Shown here: piece by piece, positions 1 to 10,246 of the stretch | Layout: every line of letters begins with the position of its first letter | Numbering within the stretch: the stretch's first letter is position 1 | Source of the DNA: Massariosphaeria phaeospora | Lineage: Eukaryota; Ascomycota; Dothideomycetes; Pleosporales | DNA length: 64,000 nucleotides | Direction of reading: 5' to 3' | Assembly: GCA_011032825.1 (NCBI GenBank) | Contig: JAADJZ010000009.1 | Span: 496,001 to 560,000, forward strand | Notes under the pieces: model-generated | Told to the model about the DNA's origin: nothing | Seen by the model: the letters and a program-made list of their open reading frames with translations, nothing else | Database searches by the model: none | Program-made: the position numbers and the translations under genes

Positions 1-189
1 ATGCCAGGTTTCTTGCCAGCGCAGACACCACCCTCACTTTGCCCTATCTCGCACCTCGAGTTTTCGCCGAACCTCCTTTTCCACGACACCATCTAAGACT
101 AAATGTCGTAAAGAGCACACAAAAACAAGAGAAAGGGAGTGGGACGGGAATAATCCAGCCTTCGCGCGCTTTGGGTAGCTCAAGACACA

Positions 190-285
190 ATGGCTATAGG
201 CCTAAAAGGAAAAACGATGGCGGAGTTCAGTTTACGCCGGAGTTGCAATCTTCTAGACGCGGACGACTTACAGGACCGTCCTTAG
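190..285 (+). promoter_or_regulatory. Upstream ORF in the PPR gene leader
   Basis: A 31-codon ATG-to-TAG frame lies in the leader of the PPR gene, in a different reading frame from the main protein. Its stop codon ends two bases before the main ATG at 288. That geometry would favour reinitiation or translational damping if the leader is transcribed without an intron. Whether it is translated is inference. It could also belong to an alternative 5' exon. Confidence 0.35.
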
Positions 286-287
286 CG

Positions 288-2996
288 ATGGGGCGCAATG
301 TGTTGCAAACACCAACGCAGTCCGGCCCTGTGGGCCTGCGTTACGCTGAGATTTTTTCCTTTGCTCGTAAGCAGCTGAGATCTTACTCGACGAAACCACA
401 ACCTACACGGAAAGTCAGGAGGGTTAGGACGACGCGAGTCAGAGAGGAAAAAGTTATACGAACTAAGAGAGTTAGGACGATTCGAGTCAGGGAGGTCAAG
501 ACGACGGTGCCAGCCACGAGGGTAGGGACGAGGCCCAGCATCATAACTACCATCAATCAGCCTAATGTAGAGAGAGACCTGGCGAAACCACCAGCACGAC
601 TAGAGTTGCGCCGCCAAAGAGGTCTACAAATAGCGAATAAACGGTTCCAAACATTCGTTTACTTTGAGTCAGAGAAGGGGCCGAGAATCTGGATGAACCA
701 AGGTCGCTACAGGTCTTTGGTGCGCCGCCTATACAACCTTAGACGTCAAGAGAAGACGGTACTCGACATGACAACATGGGCTGGAGAATCCGGAAAACAA
801 CGGGTGTTGATCCAGGGCTTTGCTGCTCTCGAGCGAAGAGTATATCGTTCCCTGAGGAGTCAAACGTACGAAGTTAAAGTACAGTGTGGCGAACTTCCCT
901 GTCAAGAGTGGGCTCGGGCGCTATTTGAAGAGACACAGAGCTACGAAGAGGTGCAGGGAAGATGGAAGACTTTAAGTGAAGACTTCAGGGCGGAGCACTG
1001 GCATATCTTGCTTTTCTACCTTCTGGACAAGTCGCCAAGCCACGCTCTTCAGTTTATACGCATTCTAGGAGATGGATCTTTGGTCAAATCCAGTCTAGAC
1101 AAGATGATACTTGCGGATGCCCTCGGCTACTTAGCGAAATTCTACACACTCTCCGGATCAGATGAACCAGGTCGTTTTCTCTTTATTCCAACCTTCCATT
1201 ACATATCAAGTCAAATCTTAAACAAGTATCCCTCTGCATGTTCTCAGGATCTTCTACTCGACATTACACGACTAGCGAACATCGAGGAGCTCAAAAGCGT
1301 CTTCGATCTCTTGGAAAGCGGGATAAGATATTTTAGCTTTGATACCCTGTTGCATTATGCAAACACCTTTGGCTGCAGTGGTGAGCACGAATATGCTTTG
1401 CGTTGTTTGAGCGGAATCACCCAGAGGGCGTCAAGCAGTACTGCACAAGATATTATTGTTGAGCGCAGGCGGTTTCAGTGGAGCTGCGCCGTCATTCTCC
1501 GCAATGTCGTTGAGACAACAGAGACCGTGGCCGGACTCTTGAAAATCGGTGTGAAGCTTAATATCTTGCTGTACAACATCATTATGCGGAAGGCTATGCA
1601 GGCGGGGGACTACTCTACTGCGTTTCGAGTCTACAATCTCTTAGGAGAAAATCAGATGGAGCCGGACAAGTACACCTATTCCATCTTGCTTCATGGATGC
1701 ACCACGGCAGGTGATCCTGCAATGTTCGAAGATTTCGCCGAACATTGTGCCGTAATGGCGCAGAAGTTGGAAGATCCCTATCTGGCAGCTGGGTATCTTC
1801 ACTACCTCTACGTTCGTCACTATCCCAGCCACAACGACGTCAGCGAACTTACGGCTATCCTTTGTCATGCATACACGCGGCTCTTCTCGACGAAAACACT
1901 CGAGTCATTCGTCCTCTCTGGCAGTCTGATGTACCGGCACCTGGTTGCCGAAAGTCGTCGTGACCCAGAGTCCGTACCTTTCGAACCACCGCCTCTTGCT
2001 GTCTACATCATGTTACTAGTGGAGATCAAGCTTGCCCTCGAAACTAGTAACATACGCGTCTGGAAAACCTATGAGAGCTTCAAGCTTGCGGTCAAAGTCG
2101 GGGGGTATCCCGTCCTCAATAAGGTAGCCAGTAGCCCGATGGCATGGAATGCCTTCTTACTTGCGTTCTGCAAGAAACAACAGTTTGCGGATGCCTCATC
2201 TCTAATGAAGGACATGACCGACAATTCGCCTCAACCCAATGTATACAGTTGGAATCTGTTCATGAAGGCGTTCTTCGTATCCGATCAAAGTAAGGCCGCA
2301 GAACGCGTGTACGAGCTTATGCGAAGTCGTGGTATCCAACCCAACCAATTGACTTTCGAGGTTTTGCTCCGAGGATATGCCAAGACGCAACATATCGAAA
2401 ACGTCGCTGAGGTCATGGAACATATTGACGAGGAGCAACAACTCAAACCAAGGGTGTTAAAATCCTTGGCTAAGATTCACCAGAGGAAGAGGCTTATGAT
2501 CTACATGGAGAGTACTCGCCGGCGGAAGGAAAAAGCGAAGCATGAGCAAGAGGCAGTGAAACGTGCAGAAAGAGAGAAGACATGGTCGTGGCCTCTATCT
2601 ACCGGATCTTCGCCTCCGCCACTGACAACCCCATCTGCCTCAGACGAGTCATCACGGCTCACTCCTCTTGCTTCCTCTGTAAAGCCGCTTGCATTTCGAT
2701 CCGTTTTCGAAAAGAAGCCACCCACAAATATTCATGCAAATACCCAAGGAACAGATGCGTCGATCGCCCGCCAGAGCACTCTATCGGCCAAGCATGAGAA
2801 CACGGAAAAAAGCCACCCTGGAGCTGCTCAAGGATTGTCGAACGCCTCACAACCTCGCACGCCGTTGTACTTACTGACTAGGAAACGGGAAGCTCTCATA
2901 CAAGCAAGCTCGATGCATAACATTAACAGGCTTAGAGGGCAGGACAAGATCCGATTTGAAAAACGCATGGAGCACAAGAAGCTCACTGGGCGGTAG
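288..2996 (+). CDS. Mitochondrial pentatricopeptide repeat (PPR) protein
   Basis: Single-exon frame of about 902 residues from the first in-frame ATG; the open frame runs further upstream but without another ATG. The first 40 residues are basic, hydroxylated and free of acidic residues around ARKQLRSYST, as expected for a mitochondrial presequence. An Arg-rich imperfect repeat follows (RRVRTTRVRE then KRVRTIRVRE). PPR-type helical pairs are visible around residues 427-465 (YNIIMRKAMQ to EPDKYTYSILLHG) and 617-715 (NVYSWNLFMKAF, QPNQLTFEVLLRGYAK). The C-terminus is charged and low in complexity. PPR proteins bind organellar RNA and act in its processing, stability or translation; the target here cannot be read from sequence. 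A 31-codon upstream ORF ends just before the start. An unseen 5' exon is possible. Confidence 0.85.
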   Translation: MGRNVLQTPTQSGPVGLRYAEIFSFARKQLRSYSTKPQPTRKVRRVRTTRVREEKVIRTKRVRTIRVREVKTTVPATRVGTRPSIITTINQPNVERDLAKPPARLELRRQRGLQIANKRFQTFVYFESEKGPRIWMNQGRYRSLVRRLYNLRRQEKTVLDMTTWAGESGKQRVLIQGFAALERRVYRSLRSQTYEVKVQCGELPCQEWARALFEETQSYEEVQGRWKTLSEDFRAEHWHILLFYLLDKSPSHALQFIRILGDGSLVKSSLDKMILADALGYLAKFYTLSGSDEPGRFLFIPTFHYISSQILNKYPSACSQDLLLDITRLANIEELKSVFDLLESGIRYFSFDTLLHYANTFGCSGEHEYALRCLSGITQRASSSTAQDIIVERRRFQWSCAVILRNVVETTETVAGLLKIGVKLNILLYNIIMRKAMQAGDYSTAFRVYNLLGENQMEPDKYTYSILLHGCTTAGDPAMFEDFAEHCAVMAQKLEDPYLAAGYLHYLYVRHYPSHNDVSELTAILCHAYTRLFSTKTLESFVLSGSLMYRHLVAESRRDPESVPFEPPPLAVYIMLLVEIKLALETSNIRVWKTYESFKLAVKVGGYPVLNKVASSPMAWNAFLLAFCKKQQFADASSLMKDMTDNSPQPNVYSWNLFMKAFFVSDQSKAAERVYELMRSRGIQPNQLTFEVLLRGYAKTQHIENVAEVMEHIDEEQQLKPRVLKSLAKIHQRKRLMIYMESTRRRKEKAKHEQEAVKRAEREKTWSWPLSTGSSPPPLTTPSASDESSRLTPLASSVKPLAFRSVFEKKPPTNIHANTQGTDASIARQSTLSAKHENTEKSHPGAAQGLSNASQPRTPLYLLTRKREALIQASSMHNINRLRGQDKIRFEKRMEHKKLTGR

Positions 2997-3324
2997 CGGG
3001 CCTCCTCAATACCAAGCTCAGCCTTTTATTTTCTTCTCTTTTACACCTGTTTGTATTTGATATCCCATATACCTGCATTTTCAGCTTCTGTACCATACTA
3101 TTCTACTTGTACATTCAAAGCCTATAGGAAAGTGTCAATATAACGGTTCTGCTTCACCCATTTCAAGACATCGAGAGTGAATCACACGACAGGAGGCCTA
3201 GACTCATGTCTTGCTGGTTAACCACGTGAGGTAAGCAAAAGTTTTTTCTCTACAGTAGGTCTGCACTAATGGCAGCAAATATTGTTTTCTCAGTTCTCAG
3301 TCCGAGGCACCTATCACACTTGTG
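2997..3324. other. Convergent intergenic region
   Basis: This 328 bp stretch separates the 3' ends of the PPR gene (+) and the rhodopsin-like gene (-). It is AT-richer than its surroundings and T-rich near 3025-3060, which fits 3' UTRs and poly(A) signals of both genes. I see nothing else. Confidence 0.4.
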
Positions 3325-4563
3325 TCATGACCTCACCCATTCATCTCCAATAGACTGCTCCACCCTTGTCGTTTTCAAGATTCCCTCCCGGCCTTGACTC
3401 TGCCCGTGTTCGCCTCCACTTGGATATTGATGCAACTCGAGACGCTCATTGGAGCCATCTGCACTTGCGACCAGTCCTGGACTCATGTACTTTGCCATGG
3501 AGTTCAGGTTGCCCTTTGCATATTTCTGCGACGTCGGCGTATCGTATAGCTTTCCGCTGGAGCCCTCTTCCGCTGGGGGCCAAACGTAACGTACCAGACG
3601 CGGGATCGAGGGGAAACAGCCAACGATGACGACTGTGGCCATTTCCGAGATGCTGGTTATAGTTTTGTAAGCAGTACTGGCCGAAACTGAGCAGGATGCA
3701 ATGCGGTGAGACTTACACTAAAAGCGCGGCTTTGGAACATATCCAAGTAAAGTCCGGCCGGTGCAATAGCACAATACGGAAGTATATGCCTACCATACCG
3801 ATAACACACGCTCTGAATCCCGATCGGTCAGCCAGTCATACCAACACACGTTCTGGGTCTCAGAAGCCGCTTACATGGTTCCCACGCCGAACACTGCAAA
3901 GACCGACAGCTTTCTTCGAATCGGCATGTTCAAGTGCCAGATACCCCACGCCGGCAACAACAGTGCCTCCACGTCCGATACTAAGTTCAGGATTCCAGCG
4001 GCCAGATTCGAGCTCACGCCACTCACACAGTGGCCGTCTACCTGGGGCATCCAGATCTTGTCTCTCGGCCAACACTGGAAGACGTATGAGAAGAACAGCC
4101 CCATGTAGAAGATCGTGTTAGCGATGATGGAGATCCAGACCACCCAGAACACGGCATTGCGCTCCTTGGTCGTGAAGATGCGCTTGATCTGGAACAGGAC
4201 GGAGAGCTTGGCTGGCAGTGTCGTAGGCGAGTAGACGCAGTATAGGATGTTGATGTAGTACATTATGTGCTGGAACTGCGCGGCCGTGACGTCCCACTGG
4301 TGTCGCGCGAAGCCGTAGTCCTCGATGTAGATCAGGATGCCGGTGTATGTGACGACGCCCAGCCAGGCCCAGTAGCAGAGCCAGTCCTCTATCTGCTGCT
4401 TTCGGATGATGAAGGTCTTCACGAAGGCGCGGGCACACACGAAGAGGGTCATGAGGGTGAGGACGATGGTCGATGTGATGATCACGGCCGGCATCAGTGT
4501 GGGCGGGTTCTCGAAGTTGGACTGCACGCCCTCGGGAGGTGCCAGCGCAGGTTGTTCCGCCAT
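3325..4563 (-). CDS. Fungal rhodopsin-like 7-TM integral membrane protein
   Basis: Three exons on the minus strand: 4563-3875, 3812-3717 and 3652-3325, giving about 370 residues. The introns use GTAAGC and GTAAGT donors. Start chosen at MAEQPALAPP; an in-frame ATG at 4638 would add 25 residues. Hydrophobic helices follow one another: a first near PAVIITSTIVLTLMTLFVCA, then IEDWLCYWAWLGVV, HIMYYINILYCVYSPTTLPAKLSVLFQI, FWVVWISIIANTIFYMGLFF with FQCWP, and further helices through the second and third exons. The order, the FQCWP segment and the Ser/charged cytosolic tail match the fungal rhodopsin-domain family, which includes PTH11-like putative receptors. The ligand is unknown. A TATA-like box lies about 110 bp upstream. 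Divergent from the SDR gene. Confidence 0.8.
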
Positions 4564-5274
4564 GCTCGCGCGCTTCAAGCTGGGCTCGCTGAAACAGAGT
4601 CGTGGTGTTGGGGGGGTAGGGTAGCGCATCGCCTGCACTTGGTCGACGGCGCCATTTGCCAGCGAATGTGGCTATATAACAGCAAAAGGAGCAAATAGCA
4701 CCACGGCGACGATGGCGGTTTCACAGTGTACACAGGTTTAGACCCGACGTACGCGCTACACGCGCCATATAGATTGCGAGGCGACGTTACAGGTGTTCAG
4801 CCCCGCGGTTTGACAAGAGCACAGGCAAAGTGAGGAGGAGGCCAATCGTGGCGGTTACGCAGGCGCTGCCGTGAAGGTCGCACGGGGCCTCTTCCTTTCG
4901 GACACAACGGGTGGCGCTAGCGACGTTTGTAGCACGACAACGGCGGCTGGTGAATGGAGCGTTGGGGGGGTGTGCCTCCCTCGTGAGTCAGGATAGCGAG
5001 GTAGGTACGCTGCCAGCGCCATTCCACGGCCGAACCGAGCACGGTTCCAGCGTTCTGTTCTCTTCCGTCGCAAGCGCCAAAGCAGTGAACAAACGGTGAA
5101 GAGATTGCGGCGTGGGTTACACACACCGTCGCTACCCGTGCCTCGTGATACCGCTATCCCCAGCATTGGGAAGTCGTCGCCGAACAGAACTTATACCCCA
5201 CTCTTGGGTACTTCATCCCTTTGCTCTGACCTCTCCCCGTGCGACTGGGACTGATCGACAACCTCGCCGTCATC
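4564..5274. other. Divergent promoter region, rhodopsin-like gene / SDR
   Basis: About 710 bp between two divergent start codons. It is GC-rich and holds only short open frames with no family resemblance. The TATA-like box at 4671-4680 faces the minus-strand gene. No other recognisable site. Confidence 0.4.
4671..4680 (-). promoter_or_regulatory. TATA-like box of the rhodopsin-like gene
   Basis: GTTATATAGC read on the minus strand, about 110 bp upstream of the chosen ATG at 4563. Spacing and orientation suit a core promoter. Single-motif evidence only. Confidence 0.3.
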
Positions 5275-6462
5275 ATGGACTACGGTGACCTCAATCTCGT
5301 GACATGGCCTGTCCAACTCACCAAGGCCTGGCACCGCGACATGTACCCGCTGCTGGAGCCCTCGCGACCAGAACTCTCGGCGAAGGGGAAAACGGTGCTG
5401 GTTACGGGCGCGTCTGGGGGAGTCGGCAAGGTAAGACGGCAAGCATTGCTCTATACCAATGTCACTGTCCACTCCTCGAGGATATGTTGTGCTGAGTGCT
5501 GGATCACAGGCAATCGTCAAAGCATGGGCCATTGCTGGTGCAGCTTCGATCGTGATCACAGGACGCAAAGTCGAGGCCTTGAACGAAGTCGCAGCTTCCG
5601 TTATCGCCACGTCACCTGGAACCAAAGTCTTGGTCTGTCCCGCGGACCTGACAGATGAGCAATCCGTCCAGGAGCTGTGGGAGACGGTGCGTGCTAAGAT
5701 TGGCGCCGTTGATGTGCTCATCAATGACGCTGGATCGATGAACTATGCGACGATTGGTGAAATCGAACCCTTGCAGTGGTGGAACGACTTTGTAAGTCCA
5801 TCAGCGTGCCTGCAATTGTTTGAACAGAGAGGACATGTACTTACCTCTGCACAGGAAGTCAATGTCAAAGGACCCTATCTCATGTGCCACCACTTTGTCA
5901 AGCAAGCTCAAGGCAAGAACAGCACTGTCATCACAGTCGGTACTGGAGCAGCTGCTACCATCTTCCCGAACATGAGCTCGTACACCTGTAGCAAGCTCGC
6001 TCAGGCCAAACTCATGGAGTTCCTTCACGCCGGTATTTCGCCCTTACTCACTTGTGTGTGTTAACCTCTATTCTAACACGAAGCAAGAGCATCCCCAAAT
6101 CCGCAGCTTTACCCTCCTCCCGGGCCTCTTAAAGACCGCAATGACCGCCAAGGCGTATCTCCCCTACGCACTGGACGATCCCATGCTCTCCGGAGGCCTC
6201 TCGCTATTTCTGTGCACGTCGCGAGCCGACTGGATGCAGGGCCGTGTCATGAGTGTAAACTGTAAGCCTCTTCTTCCACCTCCCTCAATTGCAACATGTA
6301 CCCTTTGCAGCAGCTGACACCATACACCCAGGGGACATTGAAGAAATGGAAGCCCACAAGCTGCAGATCCAGCGCGATGGACTCACCAAACTAAACTTCG
6401 TCAACGCAAAGCTCGGCAAAGGTGGACATCCGTGGGATCAAAACACAAACCCAGACACATGA
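5275..6462 (+). CDS. Short-chain dehydrogenase/reductase (SDR)
   Basis: Five exons: 5275-5430, 5510-5791, 5855-6032, 6088-6261 and 6332-6462, about 306 residues. All junctions keep frame. The cofactor motif TGASGGVG closes exon 1, NDAG appears in exon 2 (the usual form is NNAG), and the active-site YTCSK lies in exon 3. Thirteen residues before that Tyr, where SDRs normally carry the catalytic Ser, this protein has Thr (VGTGA). The C-terminus ends WDQNTNPDT. It should be a soluble NAD(P)-dependent oxidoreductase of the classical type; the substrate cannot be told. It lies upstream of an O-methyltransferase in the same orientation, so a small secondary-metabolism role is conceivable, but no backbone enzyme is nearby. 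Confidence 0.8.
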
Positions 6463-7504
6463 GAGGCCGAACTCCAAGCGAGGTTAGAGTCTAAGCGAGA
6501 AAGAACACTGGGGACGGCAGCGAACGCAAGTCTGCCAATAAGCAGTCAGCATCGAGCGCACAAGCAACCTAGCACAACCTTACACACACATGCGAGCGAT
6601 AACCAAACCATTCCTCCTTCCAGCGTACAAGCCGCACTATTCCACCCGTGTCTTTTCAACAGGTATATAATCAGCGACGGACGGCCCAAAAGCCCTACAT
6701 AGTGACAGCAATTGCATGCAGATTAATTCGTGCAGTACAAAGTATTGGAACGAACCGTCAACAGTGAACAGTGAGCCCTTTATCGTAATCTCTACAGAGC
6801 TACCCCAGTGCTCGATAGTTCACTGCGGTGTAGATAGCGTGTGCTTCTCTCTGATTGTGATCTTCCTCCCGCCCCCATCCCCGGATCCCTGGTTGCAGCT
6901 CTTGTGTAACATTCCTTCTTAGGCTAAACCAGTGGCCTCGGAGTCCGGTTCTCCACCTCGTGTAGGCGGGGCATGTGTGGGAGGAGATGGTGTATAAAGC
7001 AAACGGCGTCGCGGGCGAATTGAGTTGAAGGTTCTTTGCTCTACTAATTCAAAAAGACAAGTCGTTTGTTATTTTGTTGAAAGAATCTTGCGCTCGTCAA
7101 CTTGTTGATTGATCGATCGAGCCGGACGCTTACGCCGAAGCGATACGGAGGCGGGCCCTGTGTGACTGTGAGCCTCAGCTGGGGAATATCTGTCGCACCG
7201 AGCCGAACCAGGAAGTGGCAAGAGAAGAGCGCTAAGGTGGATTTCGATAGCACAACGAGGTGTTGTTGGTACTGAGCTGGGGTACTTGGTTCGCAAACGG
7301 CGGAGGTCTCCGATTGCGCTGTTCCTTCACGTTGACATCAGGGTGGAAAGGGACCCGGGAAAGACGACACCTGTTTTATGAGATAAACGCACACTCGACT
7401 CGAAGGCGCTAGTTCTAGAATCACACCGACGATTAAGATTGGGGAAGAGCACGGTATACTACCTAGGCAAAAGTAGTGATTGGTTGGTTGAGAAGATCGC
7501 GAAC
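6463..7504. other. Intergenic region before the O-methyltransferase
   Basis: About 1.04 kb. A TATATAA run occurs near 6663. Small open frames on both strands look random. The 3' half is probably the promoter and leader of the O-methyltransferase. No repeat or RNA gene seen. Confidence 0.35.
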
Positions 7505-8959
7505 ATGGCTCCCGAGAAGATACTCAACACCATCGAGACACTGGAAGAGCTGGCCAATTCCGTTCCCGCAGAGCTCCGCGAAGATGACGCTCTGCGACAG
7601 CGTCTGCTCAATGCAGTCCAGAAACTAGTCCCCGAGGTGGAGACGCCGGCGGAGATGTCGCAGCGGTTGCTCTACGTTGTGAGGACCCCTTTCCTCGTAT
7701 TTTGTCTTGTTACCTATTGCTGACCTCAACTCCAGCCCTGTGAAATCATGGGTGCGAAGATTGGCGTCGATCTCGACGTCTTCAGCATGCTTGCAGACAG
7801 TAAAGAAGCACTGTCTACTGAACAGCTGACGGAGCGCACTGGTGCTGAGCCGGCGCTTTTGTCTCGCTTGCTGCAGTATATGGCTTCTGTGGGACAAGTT
7901 AAAGAGGCTGGGACTGGGGAGTGGAGTGCGTCGAATACGACGAGGGTGTTGGCGGACAGGAATTTCGCGGCGGGGGTTAACCATAAGTAAGTGGTCCATC
8001 TGACACGGTCAGTGGCATGATGGGGGTGCTGATACTATACTAGGCACGATAACGTGATGCCCGGCTGGCATACTCTACCCAGCTGGCTGAAGCGTCGTGG
8101 GTACAAGACGCCAATCACTAAAGAAGATACGCCTTTTGCGCAGGGCCATGGTGCGTCGCCCGACCAGTCGTTTTTCGGGTGGTTGAAAGAGCATCCGGCG
8201 AATGCAAAGGAGTTCAACCTCTTCATGGGGGTGCATCGGACGGGCGAGAAGACTTGGCTAGATCAAAAGGAGCTAGGAGACGCGCTGTTGAGTCATGGAC
8301 AAGATGCGCCGACCAATGGAAATAAGGACGGAAATGTGGCGTTTGTTGACATTGGAGGTGGAATCGGGCATCAGTGTTTGGTGGGTTTCGCTGAGAGTTG
8401 CGGGTTATGGGTCTCTGGCTGACTGAGTGGTGTAGGCGTTGAAAGAGAAGTACCCCGAACTTGCTGGACGCATCGTCTTGCAGGATCTACCCGAAGTGGT
8501 CCGGCAAGCCAACGTCGGCGACGCCATCAACGCGATGGGTGTCAATTTCTTCGACGGCCAGCCCGTCAAGGGTGCTCGGGTATACTACCTTCGAAGCATC
8601 CTACGCAGTAAGTGCACTGCTCACTACTGGCCACTCACTCAGTCGTCCTGGACCCCCTCTCTTTACTAACTCATCTCCAAGACTGGCCCGACGGCGAGTC
8701 GGAAAAGATCCTAGGCCACATCCGCGACGCAATGGCCCCGGACTCTCTTCTTTACATCGACGAGATCGTGCTGCCGAATCGCGGGGCGGGGAAGCTCGAG
8801 ACACAGCTCGATATGACCATGTTGTGTATGTTGAACGGCGAGGCGAGAACAGAGAGCCATTGGTATGGACTGCTGGAGGGGCTGGGGTTCAAGGTGAAGG
8901 ATATTGTGATGTATCAGAACGAGGGATGTGAGGGCATTATTGTGGCCAGCAAGGCGTGA
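7505..8959 (+). CDS. O-methyltransferase, COMT/sterigmatocystin-OMT type
   Basis: Five exons: 7505-7678, 7736-7986, 8044-8380, 8436-8607 and 8682-8959, about 403 residues. Start is MAPEKILNTIE, the first ATG of the frame. The N-terminal half is the winged-helix dimerisation region (EQLTERTGAEPALLSRLLQY). The SAM-binding glycine-rich segment DIGGGIGHQC closes exon 3, followed by DLPEVV. The C-terminal block LDMTMLCMLNGEARTESHW and the end GIIVASKA are typical. Oddity: at the catalytic site the family reads L-H-[DN]-W, but this protein reads L-R-N-W, with the exon 4/5 junction inside the Asn codon. So the general-base His is replaced by Arg, one transition away (CAC to CGC). It may be inactive, altered or non-methylating. 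Confidence 0.85.
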
Positions 8960-9377
8960 AGAGACTGGGAGGGATACTAGAGCGGTAGATAACAGGATTA
9001 GAAGCGGCTTCAAGCCTTTCTTCCTAAATGAAGCAGTGAATGCTATGAAGTTTGCTGGCTCAGACATGATGAGTGGTGGATTCCGAGACTAGGTTGAGGC
9101 TAGCCGTATTCGGATAGACCGCTTGCCGCGATCGGGTTAGGAAGGCACCGCTCCCGATCACGTCGAAGGGTTCCGAGCAACCTCACGTCACGTCACTTTG
9201 GCAGAAACCGCACTTCCTATCTCGCCCCACAACGACGCGACCACGCATCTAATAACGCTGTCCTCTTCCATACCCACACCGAGCAGGTCGATCCTACTGC
9301 TGCGGCTGCCATTGGACCTGCGGCACCTGCTAGATTGGAGCAACGCCACAGCGGACGAGCACGCTCTTGAGCGCAGC
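8960..9377. other. Intergenic region OMT / MIC12
   Basis: About 420 bp between same-direction genes. It should carry the 3' end of the O-methyltransferase and the promoter of MIC12. No recognisable element. Confidence 0.35.
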
Positions 9378-9793
9378 ATGGGCTTGACCACCGGCTTTGT
9401 ACGTGTCTCATCCAGTTCTTATTCTTGATCACCTTCCGTCTTGTGTACTCGGGACAGCGACTAACGCGCGCGCTCCAGCTCGGCGGCTTCACCCTCACAT
9501 CGGCCGTCCTCTACCTCACCATCTCGCTGCACACGAGGAACCGCGTCACGCAAGCAGCCCTGCTGCGCCAACAGCGCAATGTCCTCATGAGCATGGTCGA
9601 GCCGGAACCGCCGGCGCCGGAGCCGGTAGCGCGGGAGGTGCCTGTTGGGCTGGCCGAGATGGCCAAGGATCGCTGGAACAGGGAGCTCGAGGGCGTTATC
9701 CGCAGCGTGTACACAACGGACTGGAAGCGGGTGCGAGAGAGTGCCGAAGACAGGGCGGTTTCGGTGCTGGAACAGCTGAGAGCCTCGAAGTAG
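9378..9793 (+). CDS. mic12: MICOS complex subunit MIC12 (AIM5 family)
   Basis: Two exons. The first is only seven codons (9378-9398, MGLTTGF) before a GTACGT donor; the second is 9479-9793. The product is 111 residues. The N-terminal LGGFTLTSAVLYLTISLH segment is a single membrane anchor, followed by HTRNRVTQAALLRQQ and the hallmark REVPVGLAEMAKDRWNRELEG. MIC12 is an inner-membrane subunit of MICOS that bridges its two subcomplexes and supports crista junctions. Size and motif order agree with fungal orthologues. The tiny first exon is easily missed by gene finders. Confidence 0.88.
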
Positions 9794-10246
9794 GCTGGTT
9801 GGGGCGAATGTGGTGTGAAGAGTGCGGCGCTGTGGGTAAGAGTAGAGTGCGAACAACATGCACGCGAAGATGCCCTTCCTTCTATTCAGCATATTAAACT
9901 TAGACTCGGGCTATACCTCGAGCTGCAGTGCAAGCAATCACCTGCCACAGGTTGTGCCGAGGTACCCGCGTTGATGTCTAAACCTTTTTACTATTGTTCA
10001 ACTTTCACTCTTGCGTCACCGCCGATCCTGTCTTCTGTTCACTTCAGACAGGGCTATCACAGCTTCACGTGCGGCGGCTTGTTGCGGCTCTCTAAGGCTC
10101 GGTGCCTAAACGGCCGATTCGGCTGGCTCAGCAACTGATATTGTCACCGCGTTTGTTGCTAAGCACAACAACCTCCACAACCTCAACACCCGCACCTCGA
10201 CTCCAGCACCTTGCAGTCTGCATCGCATCCCCACGCGCACCCCGCC
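9794..10246. other. Intergenic region MIC12 / large acidic protein
   Basis: About 450 bp. The last 100 bases are pyrimidine/CA-rich (CAACAACCTCCACAACCTC), typical of a fungal leader just upstream of a start codon. Nothing else recognised. Confidence 0.35.

Noticed and set aside
5275..9793. Secondary-metabolite gene cluster around the SDR and O-methyltransferase
   Set aside because: No polyketide synthase, NRPS, terpene cyclase, P450, transporter or Zn2Cys6 regulator is present in the window. MIC12 and housekeeping genes follow directly.
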